From contig JBBRBX010000007.1 of the NCBI GenBank assembly GCA_038205395.1, positions 11,759-75,758 of the forward strand: 64,000 nt of DNA, given 5' to 3'. Origin of the DNA: Fredericiella sp038205395. GTDB taxonomy: Bacteria; Chloroflexota; Anaerolineae; Caldilineales; Caldilineaceae. Positions 24,800-33,287 of this stretch are shown piece by piece; position 1 is the stretch's first letter; the number at the start of each line of letters is the position of its first letter. The notes below the pieces were generated by a model that saw only the letters and a list, made by a program, of their open reading frames with translations, ran no database searches and was not told the DNA's origin. Made by a program: the position numbers and the translations under genes.

Positions 24800-25187
24800 T
24801 CGTGATGCGCCAGACGCCAAACCCCAGGACAACGGCCCCAATCAAGTAGCCGGCAAAACCGCTGCGAAATTTTTGCGCAGCCAATGGTGCGCGCTTGACT
24901 ACTATCCACGTCAGATGAACAACGGCGGCAGCCACCAGCATGGTAAGCGGATGCTCCCATGCCTGCTGTGCGGGCAACTGCCAGCCGCCCAGCATAATCC
25001 AAAAAATTGCCCCCAGCAGCAACTGCAGGTCAAAGACCAGCGGCACACCTTGCCCCAGCCGCTGGTCCCAGTCGCTCCAGGCTGAGCGACCAAGCAGCCC
25101 GATGAGAAACTTAGCAAGCGCGGCAAGGGTAAAAAAGATCACCACATAGCGCCAGCCGGAATGGGCATATAAGAGTAGTGTGTTCAT
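24792..25187 (-). CDS. Small four-helix membrane protein, unknown (cytochrome-b-like label)
   Basis: 131 residues from the ATG at 25187. Four hydrophobic segments lie at roughly 8-28, 48-66, 76-96 and 105-127. Conserved-looking features are HSGWRYVV at the start, FDLQLLLGAIFWI, and WEHPLTMLVAAAVVHLTW. Proteins of this length and pattern are widespread and often annotated as cytochrome b without proof; the His residues in helices 1, 3 and 4 leave heme binding possible. It is cotranscribed with the ABC ATPase by overlap. I cannot assign a function. Confidence 0.6.
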   Translation of the reverse strand: MNTLLLYAHSGWRYVVIFFTLAALAKFLIGLLGRSAWSDWDQRLGQGVPLVFDLQLLLGAIFWIMLGGWQLPAQQAWEHPLTMLVAAAVVHLTWIVVKRAPLAAQKFRSGFAGYLIGAVVLGFGVWRITNG

Positions 25188-25340
25188 AGGGCCAATGGTA
25201 TGCCAAGCGTTGTCTATTCGCCAATCTAGCGAGCACATAACCGGCGTAAATAGTGCAGGATCATGCAGTATTTTGTCTGCAACTGCCCCACATGGCGTCA
25301 TATTTGTCGATCAGATTTGCATATCGAGTTGCTTTGCCAG

Positions 25341-25373
25341 TTGCTTTACCAAACCGAGCGGTGATAATAGTAT
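25341..25373 (+). promoter_or_regulatory. Promoter abutting the ECF sigma gene (possible leaderless start)
   Basis: TTGCTT (25341-25346), 16 bases, GATAAT (25363-25368). An overlapping reading is TTTACC-17-TAGTAT (25345-25350, 25368-25373). In both cases the start site would fall at or just before the ATG codons at 25372 and 25378, and neither ATG has a Shine-Dalgarno sequence. Leaderless translation is therefore likely. Confidence 0.45.
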
Positions 25374-25995
25374 GATTATGAAAGAACCGTTTGTCGCATC
25401 CCCCAGCCAGTTGGAACTCACGCCGGCTGTACTGGTGGAGCACTGTCTGCAAGGAGATGCAGGCGCCTGGCGCCTGCTGGTCGCCCGTTATGCGCGCTTA
25501 GTACATTCGGTCCCCGCCCGCTATGGCCTTTCATCAGCGGAAGTGGAAGATGTGGGGCAGGATGTGTTTTTAGCTCTGTCCCAAAGCCTGCACACGATTG
25601 ACGATCCCGACCGCTTGCCGGCTTGGTTGGTGACGACCACACGCCGCGTCTGCTGGCGGCTGTTGCAGCGGCGCACAGAACAACCTCTCGATGCAGAAGC
25701 GGAAGGTTTGGACGGACACCCCCTGCCAAACGCATTGATCAGCCCACTACCTACTCCCGAAGCGGCATTGACGGATTGGAATCGGCAGGCGCTGCTGCAT
25801 GAGGCGATGGAACGGCTGGGAGAGCGCTGCCGAGAGTTGATTGCGCTTATTTTCCTCGACCCTCACGAACCGAACTATGATGAAATCAGCGCTCGTCTCA
25901 ATATTCCCAAAGGCAGTATCGGCCCCACCCGCCGGCGCTGTCTGCAACAGTTGCGCGCGCAGCTAAGCCAAGATGATTTCAACGGCGATGATTGA
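25372..25995 (+). CDS. RNA polymerase sigma factor, ECF type
   Basis: 207 residues, with an alternative start at 25378. Region 2 covers about residues 20-85: WRLLVARYARLVHSVPAR, then VEDVGQDVFLALSQSL (the -10 recognition helix) and LPAWLVTTTRRVCWRLLQRR. Region 4 covers about 140-200: ERCRELIALIFLDP, YDEISARLNIPKGSIGPTRRRCLQQL. It heads the cluster with an anti-sigma-like protein, the TPR-CHAT protease, the subtilase and the DUF5666 protein, and is expected to transcribe that set, and perhaps itself, when released. The linker between regions is longer than in minimal ECF factors. The inducing signal is unknown. Confidence 0.85.
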   Translation: MIMKEPFVASPSQLELTPAVLVEHCLQGDAGAWRLLVARYARLVHSVPARYGLSSAEVEDVGQDVFLALSQSLHTIDDPDRLPAWLVTTTRRVCWRLLQRRTEQPLDAEAEGLDGHPLPNALISPLPTPEAALTDWNRQALLHEAMERLGERCRELIALIFLDPHEPNYDEISARLNIPKGSIGPTRRRCLQQLRAQLSQDDFNGDD

Positions 25996-26076
25996 TGCAG
26001 TTGTATGTATTTTTTTCCTACCGGATCCGCTCTGTAAAGATAGGTAATCGGTAGCGAGAAGCAGCGAGGCGATACT

Positions 26077-26679
26077 ATGTCCCATTTGGCGCCAGAACAA
26101 TTATATGCGGCCATCTTTGACCACACGCAGCTAGGGGAAGTGGAACAGCAGCATGTGGACGCCTGCCCTACCTGCCGGCGCACGCTGGGGCAACTGGAAG
26201 AACTGGCGCAAGAATTAGTTGTTGCGCGCAAAAGCCGGCCTGCACAGGCTGCACTCGACCGCTATCAGGCGCTGTTTGACGAAGTTGAACGTTTGCCTTC
26301 ACCGCTTAGCAGGGTCTGGCAGCAAATCAGCGCGCTGCTGGTGTGGGACAGCCGCCGGCAGCTTACGCTGCAAGGGGTGCGCAGCGCTGCGGCGGCCACA
26401 GCCTATCGTCTGCTCTATGCGACCGAACAGACCGAGGTGGAACTTCTGGTTGAGCCGGATGACCATCATTTCCGCATCCGCGGCGAGATCATCGTGGCTG
26501 ATGCGCCTGCGCCAATGCTGGTGCAGTGGCTGGATGCAGGCGGCGCTATACGCTACGAAACAAATTCCAATGCCGAGGGTCAATTTGCACAGCATGGAAT
26601 TGCACCCGGTGTCTACGGCATGAGCATCGTTTCTGCAAGTGGGCCGACGATCGACATCGAGAGGCTGGAGATCATGTAA
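26077..26679 (+). CDS. Cytoplasmic zinc-finger anti-sigma-like protein
   Basis: 200 residues. The N-terminus has the zinc anti-sigma signature H-x3-C-x2-C (His26, Cys30, Cys33 in QHVDACPTC), typical of domains that clamp ECF sigma factors. Unlike most anti-sigmas there is no transmembrane segment, so it would sense a cytoplasmic cue. Residues about 130-200 form a beta-rich region (EVELLVEPDDHHFRIRGEI, GQFAQHGIAPGVYGMSIV) like a small carboxypeptidase-regulatory or Ig-like domain. The TAA stop overlaps the ATG of the CHAT gene (TAATG), so the two are made together. The anti-sigma role is inferred from motif and position. Confidence 0.72.
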   Translation: MSHLAPEQLYAAIFDHTQLGEVEQQHVDACPTCRRTLGQLEELAQELVVARKSRPAQAALDRYQALFDEVERLPSPLSRVWQQISALLVWDSRRQLTLQGVRSAAAATAYRLLYATEQTEVELLVEPDDHHFRIRGEIIVADAPAPMLVQWLDAGGAIRYETNSNAEGQFAQHGIAPGVYGMSIVSASGPTIDIERLEIM

Positions 26680-29642
26680 TGGCAAATGGCCTCAGTGCTG
26701 AACTTCTGACGCAGCTCGCCGCGCAACTGCCTGCCCAAGCTCTCGCCACACTTGCGCAGCACCAACTGCTGACGCCCAGCGCTGTGCAAGAAGCAGCACA
26801 ATTGGCGCTTGCCAATGCCCCCACACAGCCGGCCATGGTCGCTCGCTGGCTACCTTTACTCGCCACCTGGCTTGCCACAACCGGGGGCGATCCAGGCGCC
26901 AGCGCGCTTTTTCATTATGCGCAAGCAAGGCTGGCGGTGGAGCAGGGCGATTGGACAACGGCTGAAAGCTCGCTGCAGCAGGCGCGCACTTTTTGGACAG
27001 TGGCTGGCGATGCCGCTGGTCTGGCGCGCAGCGGAATAGGCCTGACCCAACTGTTGACGATGCAAGCGCGTTTTGCGGAAGCGGAAGCGGCCATTCGCGC
27101 CGCAATCGCCACCCTCGAGAGCTTGACAGGCGACAGTGTGCGACTGCAGTTGTGGGATGCGCGCCAAAACTTGGCGACGCTTCTCAGCTACCAGGAGCAC
27201 TTCGACGAAGCGCTGGCGATCAACGAGGAACTGCGCACACAGCACCTTGCACAACTGGCGCTGGCCGATCCGGCTTCTGCCGCCGATCTGCAAATCCGGC
27301 TGGGGCTGATTGAGCGTGACCTGGCGCTGGCCCACACCTACCTCGACCGTCCAGAAGAAGCCGAAAGGCTGCTCACAAGTGCGCTAGAACGGCTCAGCCT
27401 GCCTGCTGCACAGAGCGAACGCGGCCAGACGCACACCAACTTGGGCCATCTCTACACCCGCACAGGTCGCTATGCGGAAGCCGTGACCCAGTTTGATAAG
27501 GCCACGCTTGATCTGCTGGGCACGATGGATGTAGACGCTGCGCAGGAGCTTTGGCCAACTGCCGGCGTACTATTTCTAGAACAGGCAACCGTCTATCTAG
27601 CGCTCAATTTGCTGCCTGAAGCCTCGACAGCGCTGCAGCGCGCGCGGCAACTGCTGGCTGCTGCGCAGCAGCGCTACGAACTGGGACAGGCGCTCTACCT
27701 GAGCGGCCGCCTGGCCTGGCAACGCCAAGATACGCCCGCCGCAAATGAAGCGCTCACCGCTGCCGCCGCTCTCTACGCGGAACTAGACAACGACTATTGG
27801 CAGCACCGCGTGCGGCTGGCGCAAGCGGCTGTCGCTTTGCAAGACGACGACCTGGACGCTGTAGATGGACATATTGCAGCTCTCCTGGCGCAGCAGCAGT
27901 CTAGCGCCGATCAGCCTGCCCAGTCCTGGGACCAGGCTATGACCTGCGAGCTTCATCTGCTTACTGCCCGCTCGTCTCTGGCTGCCGGCAACTTGAATCG
28001 TGCCGCCCAGGCGATTGCTGCCGCCGCAAGTGCGCTGAAACTCACCACTTTGGATACCGGCGAGAGCGCACTGCCCCATCTTCATTTGCAACTGCTGCAT
28101 GTTGCCGGCCAGATCGAGCGCGCCCAAGGGCGCAGCGCTGCCGCACAGCAGTTGTTTATCCGTGCACTTGACCTGGTTGAGGCGCAGCGTGGGCTGCTGC
28201 CGATTGAGGAGTTGCGCACCTCCTTCCTCAGCGACAAGAGCGTAATTTATGTCGACCTGGTGCTGAGCCTGCTGGAGCCGCCCCAGCCCGACGCTGCGAC
28301 ACTCGCCGATGCCTTTGCGGTTGTGGAACGCGCCCGCTCACGCTCGCTGCTCGAACGGCTGCTGACATCAGTCGACAGTGCGCAGGCGGCGGCCAATCTG
28401 ACGCCGCAGATGCGTGAGCAGATGACCGTCACCCGCCGCCGTCTCCACTGGCTCTACAACCAACTGTTGGGCGGTGCAGAGAGTGAAGATGGCAGCCGGG
28501 GGCCGGAAGATACATTGATCTCAGTATTGGCTGCAGAAATTCGTGCACAGGAAGCTACTTTGCAGCGCCTCGAATGGCAGCGTAGTGAATGGCTGGAGCA
28601 GGCTCAGCCGGTGACTTTACCGCAACTGCAGCAAAAACTGGCGCACGATCAGGTCGCGCTGGTTTATTTTATGGCCGCTGAAGAAGTGCTGGCTTTTATC
28701 GTTGCGCCCGACCGTGCGGCTGTGGTGCGCAACATTACAACCACCGCCGCCGTACAAGAGGCGCAGGCGCAGTTGCGTTTTCAACTGGGGCGTGTAGAAA
28801 TTGGGGTGGGCTATCCGGCGCGCCATGCAGCGCGTTTGCTGGCAGGGGCACAGGGGGCACTGCGCCGGCTGCACGAACTGCTGATTGACCCCGTGCAAGA
28901 GCTGCTCGCTGGACATCATGCGCAACGCCTTTTGGTCATTCCTTACGGCTCACTGCATCAGGCGCCCTTCCACGCCTTTTGGGACGGCGAACACTACCTG
29001 CTGGAAACCTATGAAATCAGCTATGCCGCCAGCGCCAGTCTGGCCGTACACCAAAGGCGCTCAGACCGGACGCCGTTAAAATCACTGGCAGCGCTGGCGC
29101 TGCACGATGCTGCAATTCCGCAGGCGGAGCGCGAGGTGCAACTGGCAGCCAGGCACTTCGCGCAGGCCCATCTATTTTTACACACCCAGGCAAATGAAAG
29201 CGGTTTGCAAGAAGCAGCCCAGAGCGGGGATGTGCTGCACATCGCCACGCATGGTGTCTTCCGCGCCGATAACCCATTTTTTTCGGCCCTCAAGCTGGCG
29301 GATGGCTGGTTTGATGTGCGCTCGATCTACCGGCTGACGCTGCGCGCTCGCCTGGTGGTGCTCAGCGCCTGCGAAAGCGGCGCCGTTCAAGTACAGGGTA
29401 ATGACGAAGCGATCGGGCTGGCGCGTGGTTTTCTGGGCGCCGGCGCCGAATCGCTGGCCGTCAGCCTATGGAATGTTCATGACGCTAGCGCCGCTTATAT
29501 GATGGATACATTCTATGCCCATTTGATTGGCCAGGCGATGCGCCCGGCCGCCGCCCTGCGCGCTGTTCAACAGGAAGCAGCCCGCGACCAGCGCCATCCT
29601 TACTACTGGGCCCCTTATGTAGTAATCGGCGATCTGGATTGA
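26679..29642 (+). CDS. TPR-CHAT caspase-like protease
   Basis: 987 residues from the ATG overlapping the previous stop. Residues about 50-560 are helical repeats of the TPR kind (WTTAESSLQQARTFW, LGHLYTRTGRYAEAVTQFDKA, ALYLSGRLAWQRQ). A linker at about 600-700 leads to the CHAT domain (about 700-987), with the dyad His858 in HIATHGVF and Cys898 in VVLSACESGA; both catalytic residues are intact. CHAT proteins are clan CD cysteine peptidases related to separase and caspases. In known cases TPR-CHAT enzymes are activated through the repeats and cut a dedicated substrate. No signal peptide is present, so it works in the cytoplasm. No cas or gasdermin gene is adjacent. Its natural partners here are the sigma/anti-sigma pair. 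Confidence 0.9.
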   Translation: MANGLSAELLTQLAAQLPAQALATLAQHQLLTPSAVQEAAQLALANAPTQPAMVARWLPLLATWLATTGGDPGASALFHYAQARLAVEQGDWTTAESSLQQARTFWTVAGDAAGLARSGIGLTQLLTMQARFAEAEAAIRAAIATLESLTGDSVRLQLWDARQNLATLLSYQEHFDEALAINEELRTQHLAQLALADPASAADLQIRLGLIERDLALAHTYLDRPEEAERLLTSALERLSLPAAQSERGQTHTNLGHLYTRTGRYAEAVTQFDKATLDLLGTMDVDAAQELWPTAGVLFLEQATVYLALNLLPEASTALQRARQLLAAAQQRYELGQALYLSGRLAWQRQDTPAANEALTAAAALYAELDNDYWQHRVRLAQAAVALQDDDLDAVDGHIAALLAQQQSSADQPAQSWDQAMTCELHLLTARSSLAAGNLNRAAQAIAAAASALKLTTLDTGESALPHLHLQLLHVAGQIERAQGRSAAAQQLFIRALDLVEAQRGLLPIEELRTSFLSDKSVIYVDLVLSLLEPPQPDAATLADAFAVVERARSRSLLERLLTSVDSAQAAANLTPQMREQMTVTRRRLHWLYNQLLGGAESEDGSRGPEDTLISVLAAEIRAQEATLQRLEWQRSEWLEQAQPVTLPQLQQKLAHDQVALVYFMAAEEVLAFIVAPDRAAVVRNITTTAAVQEAQAQLRFQLGRVEIGVGYPARHAARLLAGAQGALRRLHELLIDPVQELLAGHHAQRLLVIPYGSLHQAPFHAFWDGEHYLLETYEISYAASASLAVHQRRSDRTPLKSLAALALHDAAIPQAEREVQLAARHFAQAHLFLHTQANESGLQEAAQSGDVLHIATHGVFRADNPFFSALKLADGWFDVRSIYRLTLRARLVVLSACESGAVQVQGNDEAIGLARGFLGAGAESLAVSLWNVHDASAAYMMDTFYAHLIGQAMRPAAALRAVQQEAARDQRHPYYWAPYVVIGDLD

Positions 29643-29680
29643 TAATTTGGATTGCCAATAAGCAATTGAGGAGGAACACT

Positions 29681-31276
29681 ATGCAGCCGACAAGCCAACG
29701 GCAGCACAATGTACTGGCAGTCGTCGCTCTAGCCGCCGCTATCGCTGCGACAATGCTGTTTTTTACCTTGCAGACAGCCGCCGCCAAAGGCAGTCAGGAA
29801 ATGCAACAGGATTACCAACCTGCCCACAATGGTGGTGAAGACGGGGAAGGTGCCAAAGGCGACAAAAACAAAGTGGTGGGCAGCGTCCTGACCACACCAT
29901 CCACTGGTTTTATCGGCGATTGGGTCGTATTGGAAGCGCGCAGCGCAGTGACGGTCGTCGTCACCGCCCAAACCGAAGTCAGCGATTTTGACGGTGTGCC
30001 GCCTGCAGCCGGCGTCTGGGTGGAAGCCAAAGGGCAGCGCCAACCGGACGGCACGCTGTTGGCCAAGCGGCTGCGCCCTAACGAATTTGAGGCGGGCGAG
30101 TTAGTAGTGCGCCTCACCTCGTCTGCCGTACTCACCGACGTCCTCACCGAACCGCGCTATCAAAAGTACAAATTGAGTGAACTCGCCTCTCTCCTGGCTT
30201 CGGCTGCCATTTATCGGCTGAATATAGGTGAAGAAGGCAAAGAAGAGGAGGCCGCCGGCGCACTTCAAAGCGACCCCAATGTCAAGTGGGCGGAGGTCAA
30301 CTATGTCAGCGAAATTCCCTCCGATCCACAGGGCGACCCCTATCGCACTTGGAAGTGGGGCAGCAGCGATGCGTCGGGTTATATCAACCAGACGGCTTTC
30401 CAGCAAGTAAACCTCGCCCCTGCCCACGCCTACTATAGGGGTGATGGAGTGACGGTCGCTGTGCTCGACACGGGCATTGATGCCGGCCATCCTGTCTTTG
30501 CCGGCCGTTTGCTGCCAGGTCGCGACCTGGTAAACGACGATACTATTCCGCAGGATGGGCCGGAGGCCGGCCAGGCGGGCGGCGCAGCAGAGGGTCACGG
30601 CACCCACGTCAGCGGCATTATTGCGCAGGTTGCCCCGCACAGTACGCTTCTGCCCATTCGCGTGCTGGATGTAGACGGGCGCGGAAGCACGTATATATTG
30701 GCCTATGCCATCGAGTGGGCGGTGGACAACCACGCTGACGTCATCAACTTAAGTCTTGGCTCCGACTTCGACTCCAATGTGCTGGCTGATGCCATCGCGC
30801 AGGCGCAGCAGCGCGGCGTACTGATCGTAGCGGCAGCAGGCAACGACAATGCCGAGACGCCGCAGTATCCGGCAGCCTACCCAGGCGTCATAGGGGTGAC
30901 GGCAGTCGATGCCGGCAATCACAAAGCTGATTTTGCCAACTATGGCGAAAGTTGGGTTGATCTCGCCGCTCCCGGTGTGGGAATCACCTCCACCGTGCCG
31001 GTTTCGCTCTCAATTCTCTATGCCACCTGGAGCGGTACATCCATGTCAACACCCTTTGTGACAGGCGCAGCGGCACTGGCGCGGCAAAAGCTGCCGGCAG
31101 CCAGTCCAGCCGAGCTGGCGCAGATGCTGGTCGATACAGGAACTGACCCAAACCAGCTCAACCATGAATATGCCGGCAAGTTGGGACGGCTGCTGAACAT
31201 CGGCGCCGCGCTGGTTCCCAGCCAGCCGGTTGCGGACGCCAAATTGTATCTACCCGTGCTGCTGACGCAGCGCTGA
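29681..31276 (+). CDS. Secreted subtilisin-like protease with DUF5666-like domain
   Basis: 531 residues from ATG 29681, preceded by GAGGAGG 7 bases upstream. A signal peptide ends near residue 36 (QTAAAKG). Residues about 65-137 form a DUF5666-like domain homologous to the repeats of the next gene. Residues about 140-215 resemble a fervidolysin-type prodomain (LVVRLTSS, ASAAIYRLNIG, DPNVKWAEVNYV). The S8 domain has Asp263 (VAVLDTGID), His306 (GHGTHVSGI) and Ser454 (SGTSMSTPF). The C-terminus ends in LYLPVLLTQR, a possible Chloroflexota-type surface or secretion tail. The protease domain is complete. It is coupled downstream of the CHAT gene with a 38-base gap. Confidence 0.9.
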   Translation: MQPTSQRQHNVLAVVALAAAIAATMLFFTLQTAAAKGSQEMQQDYQPAHNGGEDGEGAKGDKNKVVGSVLTTPSTGFIGDWVVLEARSAVTVVVTAQTEVSDFDGVPPAAGVWVEAKGQRQPDGTLLAKRLRPNEFEAGELVVRLTSSAVLTDVLTEPRYQKYKLSELASLLASAAIYRLNIGEEGKEEEAAGALQSDPNVKWAEVNYVSEIPSDPQGDPYRTWKWGSSDASGYINQTAFQQVNLAPAHAYYRGDGVTVAVLDTGIDAGHPVFAGRLLPGRDLVNDDTIPQDGPEAGQAGGAAEGHGTHVSGIIAQVAPHSTLLPIRVLDVDGRGSTYILAYAIEWAVDNHADVINLSLGSDFDSNVLADAIAQAQQRGVLIVAAAGNDNAETPQYPAAYPGVIGVTAVDAGNHKADFANYGESWVDLAAPGVGITSTVPVSLSILYATWSGTSMSTPFVTGAAALARQKLPAASPAELAQMLVDTGTDPNQLNHEYAGKLGRLLNIGAALVPSQPVADAKLYLPVLLTQR

Positions 31277-31418
31277 TTTTCCGATTGCGGTCGAATCAAG
31301 AGTCCGATGTATTTTTTGCCCTCCTTTCCTCCTCTTATAGAGCAGCAGCGCCAAAGGCAGGCGCTGCGCCGCAACTTAAGAGCAACAGTAGCGCCCAAAA
31401 TTCAGGAGGATTGGAACC

Positions 31419-33056
31419 ATGAAGGAATCGACACGAGGCTTACGCGGGTGGCAGATGCTGTTGACCGCGCTGATCGGCGGTGTTTTGCTGCCGCTGTTCG
31501 GCATGAGTGTGCACGCCAGTGCGGCTGCGCTTCCTGGCGCAGCACAGCAGACAGACAGCTCCGACCAAGTCGGTGGGGATGGCGAAGGCAGTAAGGTTTA
31601 TGGACTGATTGAAGTCATGCCGGAAGGTGCATTGGTCGGCGAATGGACAATTGGCGGCAAGCAGTACACCACCGTGGCACAGACACAGTTTAACCAGAGC
31701 GAGGGGGAATTTGCTGTGGGCGTCTGCGTCAAAGTCAACCTTAAACCCGACCAGGTGACAGTACGCGAACTGGACAGTGAGCCTGCCCGTGACTGCAACA
31801 GTGGTGGCGGTAACGGCGGTGGGGACAACGGTGGCGACAAAGAAGGGCGCGAAATCAAAGGCCTGGTCGAGGCCATGCCTACGGGCAGCTTGATCGGCCA
31901 GTGGACAATCGCCGGCGGCGTCTATACCGTTACGGAGCAGACGGAAATCAAACAGAAGTATGGCCCGATTGAAGTCGGCGTTTGCGTGCAGGTAAAGCTG
32001 ACACAAGATGACAGCACCGTGCGCGAGCTGCAATCCAAGCGTGAGATGAACTGCAAAGAAGATGATGACAACGATGGCGAAGATCAGCATGAAGGCAAAG
32101 GCGAACTGTACGCCAGGCTGGTCAGCTTCCCGCCGGCCTTGATCGGCGAATGGGTGGTCGGCAGCCTCACGTTTCAGGCCGATGCCGCCACGGAATTTGA
32201 CCAAGAGCGCGGCGCATTTACAGTAGGAGAATTTGTCAAGGTCGAGTTTGTGATTCAGCAGGACGGAACTTTCCTGGCCAAAGAGATTAGAAGCGTCAAC
32301 ACGAAGCATGATGACGAAGACGGTGAGCATGGCGACCGTGACATGACGCACGATGGCAAAGCTTTTGGCGTCATCGACAGCGTAGCCGATGGCGGCTTGG
32401 GTGTGTGGCAGATAGGCGGCATCTCGTACACTGTCACCGCCACCACCGAACTGAACGCCAAGAATGGTGCGCTGGTGGCCGGCCAGAATGTCAAGGTGGA
32501 ATATCTGGTCGATGCTGAAGGCAGCCGCATTGCCAAGGAAATCAAGTCCATGCCTCCTACAGCCGGCGACCCGCAAGGGCTGCTCAAGCTGGTCGGCTTT
32601 GTTGATGCCATGCCCAGCGATGGCTTCAGCGGTGAGTGGTCAATTGGCGGTGTGATCTTCCAAGCAGACGCAAACAGCAAGTTTGAAGAAGAAAACGGCT
32701 TGCTGGACGTGGGGGTCTTTGTCGAAGTCAAGTACTTCATGGAAGGCGACACGCGCCGCATTGTCGAACTGGAGACGCACGTGCTGCCAGGCGGCGGTGA
32801 CGACGACCACATCGGCAAGATCGAGCGGATGGACGACAGCATGGCTGCGGCAGCCGCCGGCGTGGCAGCGGCTAGCTGGCGCATCGGCAGTCGCGACTAC
32901 ACGGTGAGCGACGCCACCCTCGTGGGGGCCAATGTAACCGCCGACAGCACTGTCTTGGTCAACAGCTATACGGCAGCAGACGGCGCACAGGTAGCGACTC
33001 GTATCAGCAGCGTGACGTTGACGACCACGCTCTTCCTGCCGGCAGCGCTGAAATAA
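31419..33056 (+). CDS. Secreted protein of six DUF5666-type repeats
   Basis: 545 residues with AGGAGG 7 bases before the ATG. The signal peptide is about residues 1-36 (LIGGVLLPLFGMSVHASA). Repeats start near residues 59, 145, 229, 314, 390 and, degenerate, 467. Each is about 65 residues with the pattern G-x-I/V-x-x-M-P...GEWxIGG..Y/F..........G.F.VG..VxVx......REI. Gly/Asp/Glu/His-rich linkers separate them (for example DNDGEDQHEGKG). The protein ends TTTLFLPAALK, similar to the end of the subtilase. Sharing this domain with the subtilase suggests a bound partner, inhibitor or substrate. Function unknown. Paired Cys residues occur only in repeats 1 and 2. Confidence 0.85.
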   Translation: MKESTRGLRGWQMLLTALIGGVLLPLFGMSVHASAAALPGAAQQTDSSDQVGGDGEGSKVYGLIEVMPEGALVGEWTIGGKQYTTVAQTQFNQSEGEFAVGVCVKVNLKPDQVTVRELDSEPARDCNSGGGNGGGDNGGDKEGREIKGLVEAMPTGSLIGQWTIAGGVYTVTEQTEIKQKYGPIEVGVCVQVKLTQDDSTVRELQSKREMNCKEDDDNDGEDQHEGKGELYARLVSFPPALIGEWVVGSLTFQADAATEFDQERGAFTVGEFVKVEFVIQQDGTFLAKEIRSVNTKHDDEDGEHGDRDMTHDGKAFGVIDSVADGGLGVWQIGGISYTVTATTELNAKNGALVAGQNVKVEYLVDAEGSRIAKEIKSMPPTAGDPQGLLKLVGFVDAMPSDGFSGEWSIGGVIFQADANSKFEEENGLLDVGVFVEVKYFMEGDTRRIVELETHVLPGGGDDDHIGKIERMDDSMAAAAAGVAAASWRIGSRDYTVSDATLVGANVTADSTVLVNSYTAADGAQVATRISSVTLTTTLFLPAALK

Positions 33057-33082
33057 AAGCTGGTTCGCAGACGACTTTCGTC

Positions 33083-33127
33083 AGACACCGAGTTTCACTG
33101 TGAAGCTCGGTGTCTTTTATTTTATTT
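33083..33127 (+). terminator. Strong intrinsic terminator of the sigma-CHAT-subtilase cluster
   Basis: AGACACCGAGTTTCA (33083-33097) pairs with TGAAGCTCGGTGTCT (33101-33115), 15 bp with one G-U and a 3-nt loop, followed by TTTTATTTTATTT. It is the clearest rho-independent terminator in the window. It shares GACACCGAG with the stem-loop at 6185. Confidence 0.9.
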
Positions 33128-33287
33128 GACGTTTTGATCGCACTTGCGGCCAGTGAGGGTTGTCAGGAATCAGCCGTTTTGTTTGCACGATTGCGGAAGC
33201 GTGGGGTATCCTGGGGAGAATGGCCCGCCAGCCGGATTATAGGGTGGGCTTGTCCAATCATACGAATTTTGGAATGGCGAGAGTTGG

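Noticed and set aside
25180..25371. 64-codon N-terminal extension of the sigma factor
   Set aside because: The predicted promoter lies within it, the segment is not conserved in type, and it would overlap the divergent membrane-protein start.
26526..26678. N-terminal extension of the CHAT protein by 51 codons
   Set aside because: The extension overlaps the anti-sigma gene in another frame and is Cys/Arg-rich. The ATG at 26679 overlaps the stop codon in the usual coupled manner.
26679..29642. Craspase or gasdermin system around the CHAT protease
   Set aside because: No Cas7-11, CRISPR array or gasdermin-like small protein is found nearby. The neighbours are a sigma and an anti-sigma factor.
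31440..32576. 378-codon open frame on the minus strand
   Set aside because: It lies opposite the DUF5666 repeats and has no ribosome site. Its apparent repetition only mirrors the repeats on the other strand.
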